Source of the DNA: Litsea cubeba
Lineage: Eukaryota > Streptophyta > Magnoliopsida > Laurales > Lauraceae
Reading direction: 5' to 3'
Length of the DNA: 64,000 nucleotides
NCBI GenBank assembly: GCA_012931725.1
Contig: CM022953.1
Location: forward strand, 54,379,152-54,443,151
In this document: piece after piece, positions 22,905 through 35,835 of the stretch
How positions within the stretch are numbered: the first letter of the stretch is position 1
How the letters are laid out: the number at the start of each line of letters is the position of its first letter
The notes under the pieces: model-generated
Told to the model about the DNA's origin: nothing
Database searches by the model: none
The model's input: only the letters and a program-made list of their open reading frames with translations
Program-made: the position numbers and the translations under genes

Positions 22905-23707
22905 AATCTGAACCACTGACACCCTTCAGATGTTCTTGCATAACCTCGAAACTGTTACTTGCCTTGTCCATAGGTTATGATTCTCCAGTTTGCATCTGCA
23001 CATTGTCTAAATTCCTATGCGCTTTTAACCACACACTGATGCATCCCGCTAAGTCTACCTCACCATTATTCTCGAATCGTTGAAATTCCTCTACTACTCC
23101 TCCGACAAAAGTTCATCAAATTCGAGAACTTTCTAGCTTTTGGCATCACTTGAAGCTCTATCAACTGAAAATCACCTCAAACTTCCTGAAATCCGTCATT
23201 TGTCTAGTTTCTAGTGTCTTTTAACTTAGGAAAATATTCCAAATTTATCCAAATATCCACACTTACTTGCCTGACGCACCATCCGACGGTACACGATTAA
23301 CTGTAATTGGGTCTCAATATGCTATTCACATTTCTTGCTGACTAACAACTGCTCGCAAATCCCTTCGCTAGCTCCATCTGTGACATTAAAAAGCTGAAAA
23401 TTCTACCAAAGTCCTTCGAGATCCACATGCTAAATACACAAAACTCTGACTCTCTGGTGCAAAAACAAGAAAAGGTTATAAATGTGGGTGCGGAGACATT
23501 AAATTCTCCCCCACTAGAAAAGAATTTGGTCCCCCAAATTCCCTAACAATAACAAAAAGGGAAGAGACAAGGAGAGTCTCCCCCACGAAGGAAAGCAAAC
23601 CCAAACCCGACAGAAGGACATCTAGCCAAAACAGAACAACAAATCTTATGATTCCTCACCACATGACTTAAGGTTCCTAGAGTGTTTTATTTCCTAGAAA
23701 CATGCCC
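22905..23707 (-). other. Leader of Tekay element 1, truncated by Tat B
   Basis: About 800 bp of internal sequence lies directly inside the PBS of the Tekay element. No gag-like frame is visible. It stops abruptly at 22904 where the Tat B LTR begins. It includes a purine/pyrimidine-biased stretch at 23500-23600 (GTCTCCCCCACGAAGG). Confidence 0.6.
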
Positions 23708-23719
23708 GCTCTGATACCA
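23708..23719 (-). other. Primer-binding site of Tekay element 1 (initiator Met tRNA)
   Basis: Plus-strand GCTCTGATACCA is the complement of TGGTATCAGAGC, the standard match to the 3' end of plant initiator methionine tRNA. It lies 3 bp inside the LTR edge, and its orientation gives a minus-strand element. Confidence 0.9.
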
Positions 23720-23722
23720 GTA

Positions 23723-26700
23723 TGTCACGCCCCCAAACCCGGACCCTGTAACGGCTCGACCTCGGGGAGCACAAATGGGATTAAGTAATAAAATATTTCT
23801 CCCAAGATCCGCGTGTGTGAGGATGACACGTTCCAACACACTCTGAATATTTTTTTTGCGGAAGCTTTCGTGGTGTTGCAGCCTGGAATCCATGGCGATC
23901 GAATTCCGTGTCGCACTCAGCCGCTAGCATAAAGTTATCATATCAAGAGCCATATCAGACTGGAATAAACCATCATAATAAAATGCAGAGCAGACAGTAA
24001 CATGATATTACATTCTCATATATGTTCAAGTTACAAATATCAATGTGTATTAATTACAATTCCTAGAAAATGGCTAATAAAAGACATACAAAACAAGCTA
24101 AATATGTACTACCTCACATGTATCGTAGCTCCGATGTCAAGCTCAATGTCTACATGACATAGCCGACACTACTACCTGCAACTCATGGCTCCACGGCCAA
24201 CACAGGCGCTCATCTCGGGCAAAGAAGTCTAGACCTGAGTACCAAAGTAGTGGGTTAGACACGACGGTCTGGCAAGTGGGTGAAAAGATAACAAGTGTAC
24301 TGCAAAATAAAACATGTGCTAAATCATGTTATTTGATAAAAAAACTGCATAATTAAAACATGTGGAAAATCATGGATATCTTATATTCATATAAAACAGG
24401 TGTAAAACATGGATATCCGACAAAACATGTATTCATTTAAAGCTTGTATAAAACATGGGTATTTTATAAATCAGGCATTCCTCACATTGCAAACCTAGTC
24501 CATATGCGGACCCTGCAAATTGCCCTTCTTCAGGGGGGCCACTATCGTGAGGACAAATGGCAACCACATAAAGCTAAATCCTCTATCACTAAAGTGATGA
24601 GAGCACATCGGGGCGTTGAATTCAGACACACGAAGTGGTGAGAGTCAACGAAATATATAAATACATATAACTATATAGGACCGCGGTAGCGAACCGGGTA
24701 ACAGGAAGGGACGGGATCCAACTATAGCTGGCAGGAATGGGAGGGGGACCTCCAAGTCGGTGGATCAAGCCGACAAGGTTGTCCCAGCTTAGTGGCGCCG
24801 ATATATAGGTCACGTGAAAGAAATCGGGACATGTACAAATGTCTATATGATGTAAAACACATAAACGGGCTGAATGGGGTGCCCATAGGCACAATTATCA
24901 CTTTTGTATCGGGTCATGCATAAATGAGGCTGGCAAAATGCTAAAAATGCAATTTCGGTATTTTCGAGCATGACTATTCAGGTATCCTGAAGTTTTGAAG
25001 AGTACATATGCAATTCAAGTAAAATAGAACATGGATGGATTCCATAAATTTCTAGACCAAGCATTGAGGGTTCAAGATTAAATCAGTGTGGATAAGGTTC
25101 CTATATGTTGGTTTTGATATTTACTCGGTACTCCATAAGATTGGAGACATTCTGAGCTCCTTATACACATTGGCAAGTCAAAAACCCTTAATGAGTCTCC
25201 GTGATGGGGTCTCTTTTTCAACCGGGCTCCATACATCACCTCCTAAGTCTCACCATCGCATTTGGGCCCCAAACAAACCTCTCCCAAGCATTTACACATC
25301 AGTCCCATGCTCCTAACACGGCCCCAGGCCAACAGTACACATGGGTCAAGCGGACCCGAAGTTCACTCGAGCCATTGGTTCTCTAGAAGGGGTTCGCTCG
25401 AGCGAACTAGGCTCTGGGCTGGTTGGCTCGAGCCAACTGGTCTTCTTCTGGGGTTCGCTCGAGCGAACTGTCAAGCTCGCTCAAGAGAACTGTCACAGCA
25501 CTACCCTGAAGTGCATTTCGGGCTCTTCCTCTCTCTCCTTTCAAATCTCCTTTGAGCCACAACTCTTCCACACAAATGAGGGGCTTACAATCTCCTCAAA
25601 ACCACACTTCATCCTCCATTCAAACATCCCAAAAAATACATCAAATCATCTCCATTTCTTCCACATTCATCACAAAAGAAACCCATCATCCACGAAGTTC
25701 ATACATATATAAACATGAAGCAAACATTCTCAAATTAGAATACATACTTTCAAGAAACTAAATAGAGAGAAAGACTCATCAATATGCCTTTTCAAAAGCA
25801 ATAGAGAATCATAGTGAAAAGCATAATTAGAAGCAAGTATTAAATCACTAAGCACAAGTAATGAAAATCTATATTTTTCTCATGAAACATGCTAACACTT
25901 AAAAACATCCATTCATCCACTTGCCTTGGCCTCCAAGATAGCTAAATAAGCTTCTAATCTCACTCCCAAGCCAAAGATCCCCAAGCTATACAAAAACCCC
26001 AAAAATACAACCCATAAGAACCCTAAAATGGCAAATCAAGAAAGACAATGAATGTGGCACACAAAGCTAGGGAAATGGAACCTAAGGGGCTACCATTGTA
26101 CATATAAGAAAAATGGGAAGGAGTTCTCACCTCTAGGACCATCAATCAATGAGAATGAGCTTGAAAAAGGGGCTGCCCAGCTGGGATTTGCACAATGAGG
26201 GAGTCCATGGAGAGCTTGAGATGAGGGGAAGAATAAGATGGGCTTAAATCTCCCATTTTAGTAAGCTTGGAGGTGGGATTACGGAAAGAAAACAAGAAAA
26301 AGAAGAAAGGGGATGAAACACCCCCCCCCCCCATTTTCCTGCTATAGCTTCCCCCTCTTCTCTGCTGGGATGATTTGGAAGAGATGAGGGAGGGGGGGAA
26401 CTTATATAAAGAGTGGGGGTGGGGCACACTACTAACTAAAGCTTTGATGGATTAAAACATTGATTTTTGGGCCCCGGATGCAATCGATGAAGAAGAGAAA
26501 AATATTTCTCATAAAATCTAGTTTTTAAAAAGTATAATTTTGGCATGGTTCTGAGATCTCAAAATTTGGGTCCAGATTCAATGTGAAAAGATCGATTTTG
26601 CCCCCAGGGCTGGAAAAACTGATTTTCAGAGCTTCGAATGGGCATGGAGTGAACACGAAAGTTGTAGGGAATAACGAGATTAGTCAAACGAAGCCGAAAT

Positions 26701-26921
26701 GAAAATTTTAAGGAGTCACAGAGAACCTCCCCATGCTGACCACGCAAAACAAGTGGGACCCTACGGTCATTGACTAGATTCACTGGCTCTCAAAACTTTT
26801 CAAAGCTAATGAAAAGTCATTTTAACTCACAAACTCAACCAAACAACCACTAGCCCCACTTAGAAAAATAATCCACAATTAAATCAACACTAATCCCGGA
26901 AATTAGGAGTGGGGTCTCACA
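23723..26921 (-). repeat. 5' LTR of Tekay (Ty3/gypsy chromovirus) element 1, 3199 bp
   Basis: Minus strand begins TGTGAGACCCCACTCC at 26921 and ends GGGGGCGTGACA at 23723. The PBS follows. A TATA box (minus) lies near 26401-26411, about 515 bp from the LTR start, like in the other copies. At 25360-25500 there is a cluster of CTCGAG-centred palindromes (GTTCGCTCGAGCGAAC, GTTGGCTCGAGCCAAC). The outer flank is CGAGG, the candidate target duplication. The matching copy would be off the left side. Long apparent reading frames in this LTR come from the palindrome cluster and are not genes. Confidence 0.85.
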
Positions 26922-27009
26922 CGAGGTGCCTTTTTTTATGGAGATGGAATTTCCACGAAAAGGGACCTCGACTCAACGAACTTAGTGAATCTTGATGAAG
27001 GGATACCCC
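26922..27009. other. 88-bp host remnant between two Tekay LTRs
   Basis: The sequence between the edge of Tekay element 1 and the left edge of the solo LTR. It ends in ACCCC, the target duplication of the solo LTR, and it would once have been continuous with 38920 onward. Confidence 0.75.
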
Positions 27010-28782
27010 TGTCGCGACCTCGGACTGTGTTAGCTACCAAAGGGCGCACCTAATCCAAGATCTAGTGCGATCCAATTAATGTTGCCTAGTGCATTTGTTT
27101 AATTGGCTACTACGTGCACGGATTAAAGGAGAATATTACATCTGTGCACGTGATTTCCCACAGGGTTCCATGGTGAGGATTTCACACAAGCCATTCACAT
27201 ACGGGGTGCGGAAGCGCGTAGCAAATCATTTTTGTAATTCCTTTCTATAATAACAAGACTGATGATACAAGTGTATAAAACATGATGTTAGAGTGAGGAA
27301 TGATCATTATATCATCTCCCAATGTAATGTTAATGTTTATACAAAAGATCAGTTAATCACTCCCCAAAAATAAAGGCCAACAAAAGCCAGTACAAACAAA
27401 AGAATCCCCAAAAATATGTTAGTCACAATCCCCAAAATGTTTCGTATCTCAATGCCTGACCGAATGTCTAAACAACATCGTCAGCCTACCATTCTCCTAC
27501 TCGTTGCAGCTCTCCGGCCGCCTCCTCTGGCTCCTCCTCAGGATAACCGGCATTTGAACTTGAGTGCCAAAGAATGAGTCAAACACGACGGTCTGGCAGG
27601 TGAGTGAAAAGATATAAACATATGATAAAATACAAGTTACCTGGAAAACAATGAAACCTGTTTAAACAATAATTTTCATGAAAGAAAATGCATCCTTTAT
27701 TAGAAACATATGTGCAATATAAAAACATGTAAAGGTACCAAAGAACAAGGAACTAACAAGATGACAACCACACAAAGTTAAATCCTCTATCACTAAAGTG
27801 ATGAGAGCACATCGGAGCGTTGATCTCAGACACACGAAATGATGAGAGTCAACGTAATATATAAATACATATAACTATAAGGGACCACGGCCGAGGACCG
27901 GATATCGGGACGGGACGGGATCCAGGCTGCAGTTGGCGAGACAGGAGGGGGACCTCCAAGTTGGTGGATCAGGCCGACAAGGTCGTCCAAGCTTAGTGGT
28001 GCCGACTCATAGGTCACATGAAAGCAATCGGGACATGTACACATGTCTAGATAGTGTAAATCTCATAAACGGGCTGAATGGGGTGCCCATAGACACAAAT
28101 ATCACTTTTGTATTGGGTAATGTATAAACGGGCTGGCAAAATGCTAAAAATGCAATTTCAGTATTTCCAGGGCATGACTAGTCATGTCTCTTGAAGTTGA
28201 AGAATACATATGAAATTCGAGTAAAATAGAACAAAAATGGATTTCCATAATATTACGGACCATACATTGAGGATTCAAGGTTTAAATCAAGGTGTATAGG
28301 GGTCCCGTATGCAGGTATTGCCATTAGCTTAGTACTCTATAGAATTTGGAGGCATTCCAAGTACTTTATACTAATTGACAAGTCCCAAAATCCTCAATAA
28401 ATATCCGTGATGGGGTTTTTCGTTCAACCGGGCTCCACACATCACTTCTTAGGTCTCACCATCGCATTTGGGCCCCAAACAGACCTTTCCCAAGCATTTA
28501 CACATCATTCCCATGCTCCTAACACAGCCCTAGGCCAACAGAGCGAACCCGAAGTTCGCTCAAGCCATGGGCTCTCTAGAAGGGGTTCGCTCGAGCAGAC
28601 CTGCCCAGGTCAAGTTGGCTCGAGCGACCAGAAGGTTGGCTCAAGTCAACTGACCTCTGGGAGTTGACTGTCACAAAAACCTATTTCTGATGGGCAGTCT
28701 GGCACCTTTCTTTCTTCTTTGGCAAGTCTCCTTGGAACCACCATTCCTTCACATAAAGGATGGCTTATAACCACCTCAAAAC

Positions 28783-30551
28783 TGTTAGTTTTATGGACTC
28801 AATCCAGTAGATGATATAATAAATTGATTAAATTCTTTATTTATTCATATATTCATGCTTTCCTTTCATGAGATGAATAGTGATTTATTATATACTTGCA
28901 CATAACCAATACGAATGACATGATGGTTCATGAGATGAACCGGGGTCCACAAGTATATTAGATGTAATACATGTGTATGGATGAGATCTACATACGGGAG
29001 ACATGTGTGACAAATCTTATACTTAAATATCTTCACAACTAGTGATGAGACTGGACATCTCATACTGATAAGGTTGCAGTACTTTGATCACTATAAGATA
29101 GTGTGATTTGTCTCGATCATCAGAATGGAAGATTCTGGATCATAGTGTTGGTACATTGGATGTATTGAAGGACCATGAGAAGCACCTTATAAACACTGTC
29201 TTTATTTTAAGGTCTGCTCTCATAATTCCCTAGCAATAGGCTCTCAATCCTGAGACATTAATGAACTCAAGTTTCTATCTATTCATTTGCTTTGAGTCAC
29301 CAATGAGTGAGGCCAACTGTAGGTCAACACCTCGGTGATTTGGGTACATGGTAGTAGAGCTGTGGGAACATTCAATAGTCAAGATGGAATCTATCTCTAA
29401 TATCCCCTTGTGCCAATTAATGGATTTATCATTGGTAAGTGCGCACCCATTCCGATTAAGAGTTAATTGGAAAGGTACCTATTGATCATTATAATTGATT
29501 GGGGCTCAAGGATAATAAGATATGGATCTATTTTGGAAGACAGGTCCAATTGATCCATGGATATTGATAGAGGGGTCTACTTGTGGTAATGTGGAAGTTT
29601 AGGGTCTTCTATATAATATTCCTAAGACTGGAGTTCAATTGCATTTATATAGTGGAGTTATTTGCAATTAGCTATGGGCCCGGATTACACATGAGATGTG
29701 GGGTCGCGTGTCTCAGTTGGAGCCAGCTTTCTAAGGAATCCCTAGTGGTCCCCACACTGGCCCAATTATTAGAAAGTATCTAATTCTAGTTGAACTCTAA
29801 AAGGAAAGTTACTATTTCTAGTAGAAGTGAGACTTCTAATAGTGGTGATAGTAGACTTACTAATTTTAGTAGAAGTGAGACTTCTATTTTAATTAGAAAG
29901 GAATTAGAAAGATACTAATCATATTTGAAGTGAGACTTCTAATTATGATATGGTAAGTTACTAATTAATGGAAGTAAGACTTCTATTGTAATTAGTAAAG
30001 AAGAGATAACTTGCAAAAGTTATAAATAAGAGGAGAGGATGCCTTGGACGTCCATGCTTGCTCCTTCCATTGGGATTCACGCCCAAGGCTCTCTAAGTGC
30101 AAGTGTTGCACGAGCTCTTCTCCTCTTCCCTCTTCTAGTTTTCTTTCTAGTTCCTCCCTAGAGTTCCTAGTAGTTTTCTCTTGGAGATCCCACCATCTTC
30201 TTGAAAAAAGGAGAATCTGATACGGGTCATAGCGTGGAAGATCAAGAGGTCTTGGAGATCCCTATTTGATTAGTGAAAGCGTTTCATCATCAAAGAAAGA
30301 CGCAACTTCTCTATTAGAGCACAACCGAGCTCCAAAGTTATAATCCACTTCCTTGTATGTTGTAGATTATTATGGATGCTTGTTAGTTGCTGTTTCTATC
30401 TTGTAAATAGATTGTACTTACTGATCGTGATGACTGAGATTGAGGACATGGATCTTGGATTGGGTTTTATAGCCTTCTGGATAGTTGATCCCTGCGTCAA
30501 GTGGGTCAAAAGTTTTGAAACCTATCCTAGAGGCCCACCCTATTTCCAACA
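28783..30551 (+). repeat. Copia 5' LTR
   Basis: It starts TGTTAGTTTTATGGACTC and ends TTTCCAACA, followed by AT and the PBS. U3 carries short repeats of TAGAAGTGAGACTTCTA (29824-30000). A sequence like TATAAATAAGAGGAG near 30020 is a probable TATA box, with the leader beginning shortly after. Confidence 0.92.
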
Positions 30552-30553
30552 AT

Positions 30554-30565
30554 TGGTATCAGAGC
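30554..30565 (+). other. Copia primer-binding site (initiator Met tRNA)
   Basis: TGGTATCAGAGC, an exact match to the usual plant initiator Met tRNA 3' complement, 2 bp inside the LTR. Confidence 0.92.
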
Positions 30566-32210
30566 TTTGGAGATGGTTGGACACGAAATACAAAAACCCA
30601 ACTTGCAGATTTCCGTCAGGCAGGTCGACCGAGCCTCTGGCAGGTCGACCGAAGACACTGAGTCCGGTCGACCGAACCCTCTAGTAGGTCGACCGAACAG
30701 ACTGACATATGAGATCTCAATTTTTGTTTTTGTTTTGGGGGCGCTGCCCCCTGGGCCCCCGCGAGCTGACCGGGCAGCTCGACCCCCGCCGGGGGACACC
30801 CCCGGACCCCCTCTGCGTAGGGGGCATGAATCATAGTGGTGGCAATATTTGGCATCCTGTCTTTCCATTATTGTTTGGTAACCCGACTTTGTGAGTTGCT
30901 TTACTAGTATGAGATACTAACATGCAGGTTATCATGTCCTCTCCATATGGCCCACAAGTCTTTTACTTTCTTTTATGGTTGAATGTTTATTTTTGGCAAG
31001 TTGTAAAGGGCATCATGGTTTCCTTGTTTTCCCGGTTTAGGGCAAGGCATGGTGAAATTCCCTATGAGCCTTTTATTTCCATTAATAGATTATCATGTAA
31101 GTCTCATCGTAGAGACATAGGAATTTATGTAATTTTCTAAATTTGTAAATTCTGGCGATGTCCGAGACTAAGAAGGAAAGTGAAGTTGGACTCCTAATCA
31201 AAAGAGTTTGAAGATTGCCAAAGGTGTTTTGGAGTTTCCCAAAGAGTTTGAGGAATTCCAAAATTTTGGAAAGTCTAGAAGTCCAAGAAGTCTATTCCGC
31301 ATGGGCCATGTGGAGGAGAGGACTAGTTTCTAATTTTAGCGTTTTCTATTTATAGTTGAAAGCTTTATTTAGAATGTTTTCAAATCTGATCCAAACATAG
31401 CAAGTTACTAATATTGGTCAAATCAAATTAATTTTTGGAAAGAGTTCTAATTAGTGTTGATGTCCCATGAGATGGACACATTGGTAACACTAATTTAAGA
31501 AACTGGACTTTCCTTAAAATAACTTGACTTGGAACCAATATTAAATCACATCATGAGATGATTTGATGATTCATATATTTATATATGTGGGCCCTAATAC
31601 CTTAAAAGGAAATCCTCAATTTTAAAATATTAAGTGGGAGCGGGGCATTTAATCCCCATGGTTTTCCACCATAGGTCCATTGTAAGGAAAGTATTAGCCT
31701 CGCGCCACCAAGAGAGTGGCCGTTCCCCACGGAGGGCTTTTATTTATCTGGTTACTAGATATGGATCTCCTATGGATAGTATTGATGAGACGTGGTGGGG
31801 GTTCACTCCCCAAGGAGGAGCTGCCCATCGCGGTTGTCATGCAATATTAGTTGGTGGGTCACACTTAACTAAAATAATGATGTAGTATCCCCAAGGATTT
31901 GCCTCATGTATTTTAGAAACCAAAGATAATCGGGAGTCATACATTATTTGGTATGAGATACCTAGATGATAGTGAATGATTGGGGATCAAGGATAATTAG
32001 TCTTAATCTTAATTTTGACGACTTTGATCCGCACCAATCTATGGGGCATTTGCACTCCCCAAGGAGGCATGCTCTAGGGGATTGGGATTCCGATGTATTC
32101 TAAATTCAGTGCTTATGAGGATTCCCATATGAATTTGGTAGAATACTAAACCCTAATGTCATTTATATTCTTTCATTGAATGTATGGTTATGTGCTTTTA
32201 TTTATACAGC
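30566..32210 (+). other. Copia leader with GGTCGACC repeats and a GC-rich hairpin region
   Basis: There is no gene. Four GGTCGACC palindromes lie at 30623, 30643, 30666 and 30687 (20-23 bp apart). Positions 30735-30830 are very GC-rich with hairpin-forming pairs such as GAGCTG/CAGCTC. The rest is ordinary AT-rich sequence up to the gag ATG. Confidence 0.75.
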
Positions 32211-33080
32211 ATGAATTCGAATACTTTCAATCCACTTGCGACCATCCTCAACCAGAACAAGTTGATGGGATCCAACTATGTAGACTGGAAAAGGAACCTG
32301 GATATTATCTTGACATCTTCAAGTTGCAAATATGTCCTTCTAATACCCCCCCTTCCTGAGCCTGAGCCTGATGCACCACAGATTGTGAAAAACTTTTACA
32401 CCAAGTGGACCAAAAACAATGAGATAGCCAGATGTTTTATTCAGGCATCCATGTCTACTGTTTTGCAAGAACAACATCAATCCTATAAGTCAGCATACGA
32501 TATTATATCAAACTTAAAGGAGATGTTTGCAGACCAGGTTAGGCCTGCTAGGCAGGCTGCTCTAAAAGTGCTGATGGAGACAAAGATGGCCGAGGGAACC
32601 CCAGTACAAAAACATTTGTTACAAATGAAGTTGGCATTGAATGAGTTAGATGTACTGGGGACTACGTTTGATACAGAAACACAGATCGACATGATCATTC
32701 AATCACTACCAGACTCATTCAAACATTTCAAGATCAATTATAGTAAATTGGAAATGACCATAGCTGAGCTGTCTCGCCAGCTGGTAGTGTTTGAGGAAAT
32801 CATGAAGAAAAGACCAACTGCCCTCATGACAGAAAAGTCATTTGCTAAGTCTAAGCCGAAAGGCAAAGACCGGGATAGCAAGAAGAAATCAGTCATCAAA
32901 GGTCCTAAGGTGGAGTATGGTTCCACTAGTGGTATGGCCAAGGTCAAGGGTACGGGAGCAAAGGGAAAGTGTTTCCACTGTGGTATGACAGGACATTGGA
33001 GGAGGAATTGTCCACGATTTCTGTCAAAGGAAAAGACCCCAGGTGTGATTGAGTCATTTGTTTCTGAAGAAAGTTTTTAA
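32211..33080 (+). CDS. gag: Copia Gag, intact
   Basis: The uninterrupted frame has 289 residues from the ATG at 32211, chosen because MNSNTFNPL starts the conserved Gag N-terminus. A further in-frame ATG lies at 32184. The capsid region is of the Copia type (GSNYVDWKRNLDIIL near residue 20-35). A basic linker follows (about residues 220-255). Near residue 262 is a single CCHC zinc knuckle, CFHCGMTGHWRRNC, which binds the genomic RNA. Gag forms the cytoplasmic particle that packages the RNA. It is followed directly by pol-derived sequence with stops, so only Gag can be made from this copy. Confidence 0.92.
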   Translation: MNSNTFNPLATILNQNKLMGSNYVDWKRNLDIILTSSSCKYVLLIPPLPEPEPDAPQIVKNFYTKWTKNNEIARCFIQASMSTVLQEQHQSYKSAYDIISNLKEMFADQVRPARQAALKVLMETKMAEGTPVQKHLLQMKLALNELDVLGTTFDTETQIDMIIQSLPDSFKHFKINYSKLEMTIAELSRQLVVFEEIMKKRPTALMTEKSFAKSKPKGKDRDSKKKSVIKGPKVEYGSTSGMAKVKGTGAKGKCFHCGMTGHWRRNCPRFLSKEKTPGVIESFVSEESF

Positions 33081-35824
33081 CTAGTGCTTCAGAATCTTGG
33101 TTTGTAGACTTTGGTGCAACTAATTACATCAGTAATATGTTGTAGGTGTTACAGGTAACCAGGAGGATTAATGACGGGGAAATCAGTATTAACCTGGGAT
33201 CGGAAGCCAAGGCAGAAGCAGTGTCAGAAGGAGTAGTAACTTAGTTATTTCAGATTTTAAGTTGATTTTGTCAGATACATTATATGTACCGTTTTAAGAC
33301 GGAATTTTAATTTCTAGTATGATGAATAAGAGTTATTCAGTTACTTTTGGTAATTAAATCGTCTTAAAGATGAGCGGTACTCTTATATATTCTGACAAGG
33401 TAATCAATGGCTTTTCTTTGTTAACTCCCACAATGTATATACATGACGCTGATGCTAATAATAGACCATCATTAAAGAGGTACACCTTCATCTAATCCAA
33501 CAAACTTTGGCACCTAAGAGGCTAGGTCATATAAACCTAAATAGGATTGACAGGCTAGTGAAAGATGGTATCTTGCCTTCATTGGTGGTAGAATCAATGC
33601 CTGTCTGCAAATCCTGTCTGGAAGGCAAAATGACTAAAAGACCCTTATTCATCTAAGGGCAGTCGGGCCAAAGATTTATTGGAGTTAGTGTTTACTGATG
33701 TGTATGGACTGATAATATTAGAGTGAGAGATTGATACGAGTATTTTATCACTTTCACCGATGATTACTCGAGATATGGATACATATACCTTATGCACCGC
33801 AAGTCCGAGATTTTTGAATAGTTCAAAGAGTTTCGAGCGGAAGCGGAAAAGCAATTAGGTAAAAGTATAAATACTCTTCGATAAGATCGATAAGGCGAAT
33901 ATCTCTCCACTAAGTTAATGGGATATTTATCAGTAAATGGGATTTGATCCCAGTAGTCTGCTCCTGGTTTGCCTCAATAAAACGGAGTAGAAGAAATAAG
34001 GAACAAGACTCTTTTACATATGATCAAGTCTATGATTGAGTTTCTAGGATTACCTATATTTTGGGATATGGAAATGGAAATATATATACTAAACCTCGTT
34101 CCATCTAAGTCTATACTTGAGACTCCCAGGGAGTTATGGACAGGGCGAAAGCCTAGTCTACAACGTTTTCAGGGTTGTCCGGCACACGTGCTGAAGAATA
34201 AAGACGGATTAGTTGGAATCGAAGTCGGAAGTATATATGTTTATATTCTATCCCAAAAGGAACTAAAGGTTGGTTGCTCTATAATCCCAGAGAGCAGAAA
34301 GTGCTTGGTAGCACCAATGCGGTTTTCTGGAGGGAGATTATAAGATTAACTGGAAATCTTTAGAAATGGTTATCTTGGAAGAAATTCAAGAAAGAACAAT
34401 TCCAAATCCAAGAATAACCAAACTTTGAGAAAATCCGCCCATAATTAACCCAGTAGTTACACCAGTGCCTTGTCATAGTGGGAGTATTGTCAGGACCCTT
34501 GACAAGTTCTCGGTCTAGGGAAAGTCTTACAAGGCAATCCCGGTGTAACCGGAACAAAATCCCTATAACTATGATAAAGCAGTTAATGACATAGTTTTGG
34601 GACGTTGGTTAGATGCTATGAAAGCTGAGGTGGAGTCTTTGTACTCTAATCAGGTCTGGATACTTGTGGGCTTGCCTACCAATAGCAAACCTATTGGGTG
34701 CAAGTGAGTCTACAAAAGAAAATGAGAGCGAGATGGAAGAGTTCCATCCGGATACTCTTATCTATTGCGGTTCATCTCGGTAACGAGATTTGGCAAATGG
34801 ATATCAAGACAGCGTCTCACGACGGCAATCTTGAGGAAGACATCTATATGATGCAACCATATGGTTTTATAGCTAATAACCAAGTGCAAAGAGTTTTGCA
34901 GGCTGCATAAGTTCATTTATGGATTAAAGCAGGTATCCCGAAACATGAACATCCATTTTGACAAGGAAATCAAGTCACTTGTTTTTTGTCAGAATCCGGA
35001 TAAGTCATGTGTAAATGAAAAGTCAAGAACACAGGGTAGTTTTTCTGGTATTATATGTCGACGATATCCTTCTCCCATGGAGTGACATAGGGATATCGTC
35101 AACAGTAAAAGTTTTGGTTGGCTAAGACTTTTGATAATAAAGGACTTTGGAAAAGCCAGGTACATCCTAGGAATCAATTTCCATTGAGACTGGAAAAATA
35201 GGATGATAGGCTTATCCCAATAATGTGTACATAGATAAGGTTCTGGTACGGTAAGCTATGCTTTGTACTAGACCGGATATCTATCACGTAATAGGCTTAG
35301 TCAGCTAATACCAGTCTAGCACAGGTCTTTATCATTGACTGTTGTAAGATGTGTTCTCGAATACTTGAGAAGAATTAGAGATCACATGTTGAGTTACAGC
35401 AGTGATGAGTTAATTCCAGTCGGTTACATAGATACTGACTTCTAGTCAGATCAGGATTCCAGGAAATCAACTTCTGGGTATGTGCTTATGTTGTAGCAGC
35501 TTAAGAAGTAGCTAAGGTAGCATATTGACTCAAAATATTCCTTATGGAACTTGGAGTGGTATTTTTGGCAGGACAGCCGATCACAGTTTACTGTGATAAC
35601 AGCAGGGCAGTCATTAAAGTCCAAATAACCCAAGAGCCAAAAAGTATGTACAGAGGAAGTTATACATGGTCAGATAGATTGTGCAAAGAGGTGATGTACG
35701 ATCACCAAGATAGCCTCTGCAGACAATCTAGTAGATCCCTTTACTAAGCCTTTGACTACCAAAGTCTTTGAGCTATATGTAAAAAGGATGTGCATGAGAT
35801 GCAAATCTAACTGGCATTGAGCCC
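33081..35824 (+). pseudogene. pol: Copia Pol remnant: protease, integrase, reverse transcriptase, RNase H
   Basis: Many stops and frameshifts. The protease is recognised by WFVDFGATNYISN (about 33090). Next comes the GAG-pre-integrase block LWHLRG-GHINLNRIDRLV (about 33505), then integrase with FTDDYSRYGYIYLMH (about 33755) and ELWTGRKPSLQRF (about 34130). Reverse transcriptase follows with WLDAMKAEVESLYSNQVW (about 34610) and MDIKTASHDGNLEEDIYM (about 34800), and RNase H with VYCDNSRAV (about 35580). Integrase before reverse transcriptase is the Copia order. Several stretches between the blocks are missing or unrecognisable. Confidence 0.88.
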
Positions 35825-35835
35825 AAGTGGGAGAT
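35825..35835 (+). other. Copia polypurine tract
   Basis: AAGTGGGAGAT lies directly before the 3' LTR start TGTTAG. This is the usual plus-strand priming site. Confidence 0.8.

Noticed and set aside
23708..23719. tRNA gene at TGGTATCAGAGC sites (also 30554 and 63182)
   Set aside because: They are only 12-bp primer-binding sites next to LTR ends. No cloverleaf surrounds them.
25201..25761. Frames with repeated Arg-Ala-Ser-type words in the Tekay LTR, and their equivalents at 52326-52745
   Set aside because: They are made by the CTCGAG palindrome clusters, present in all LTR copies on both strands.
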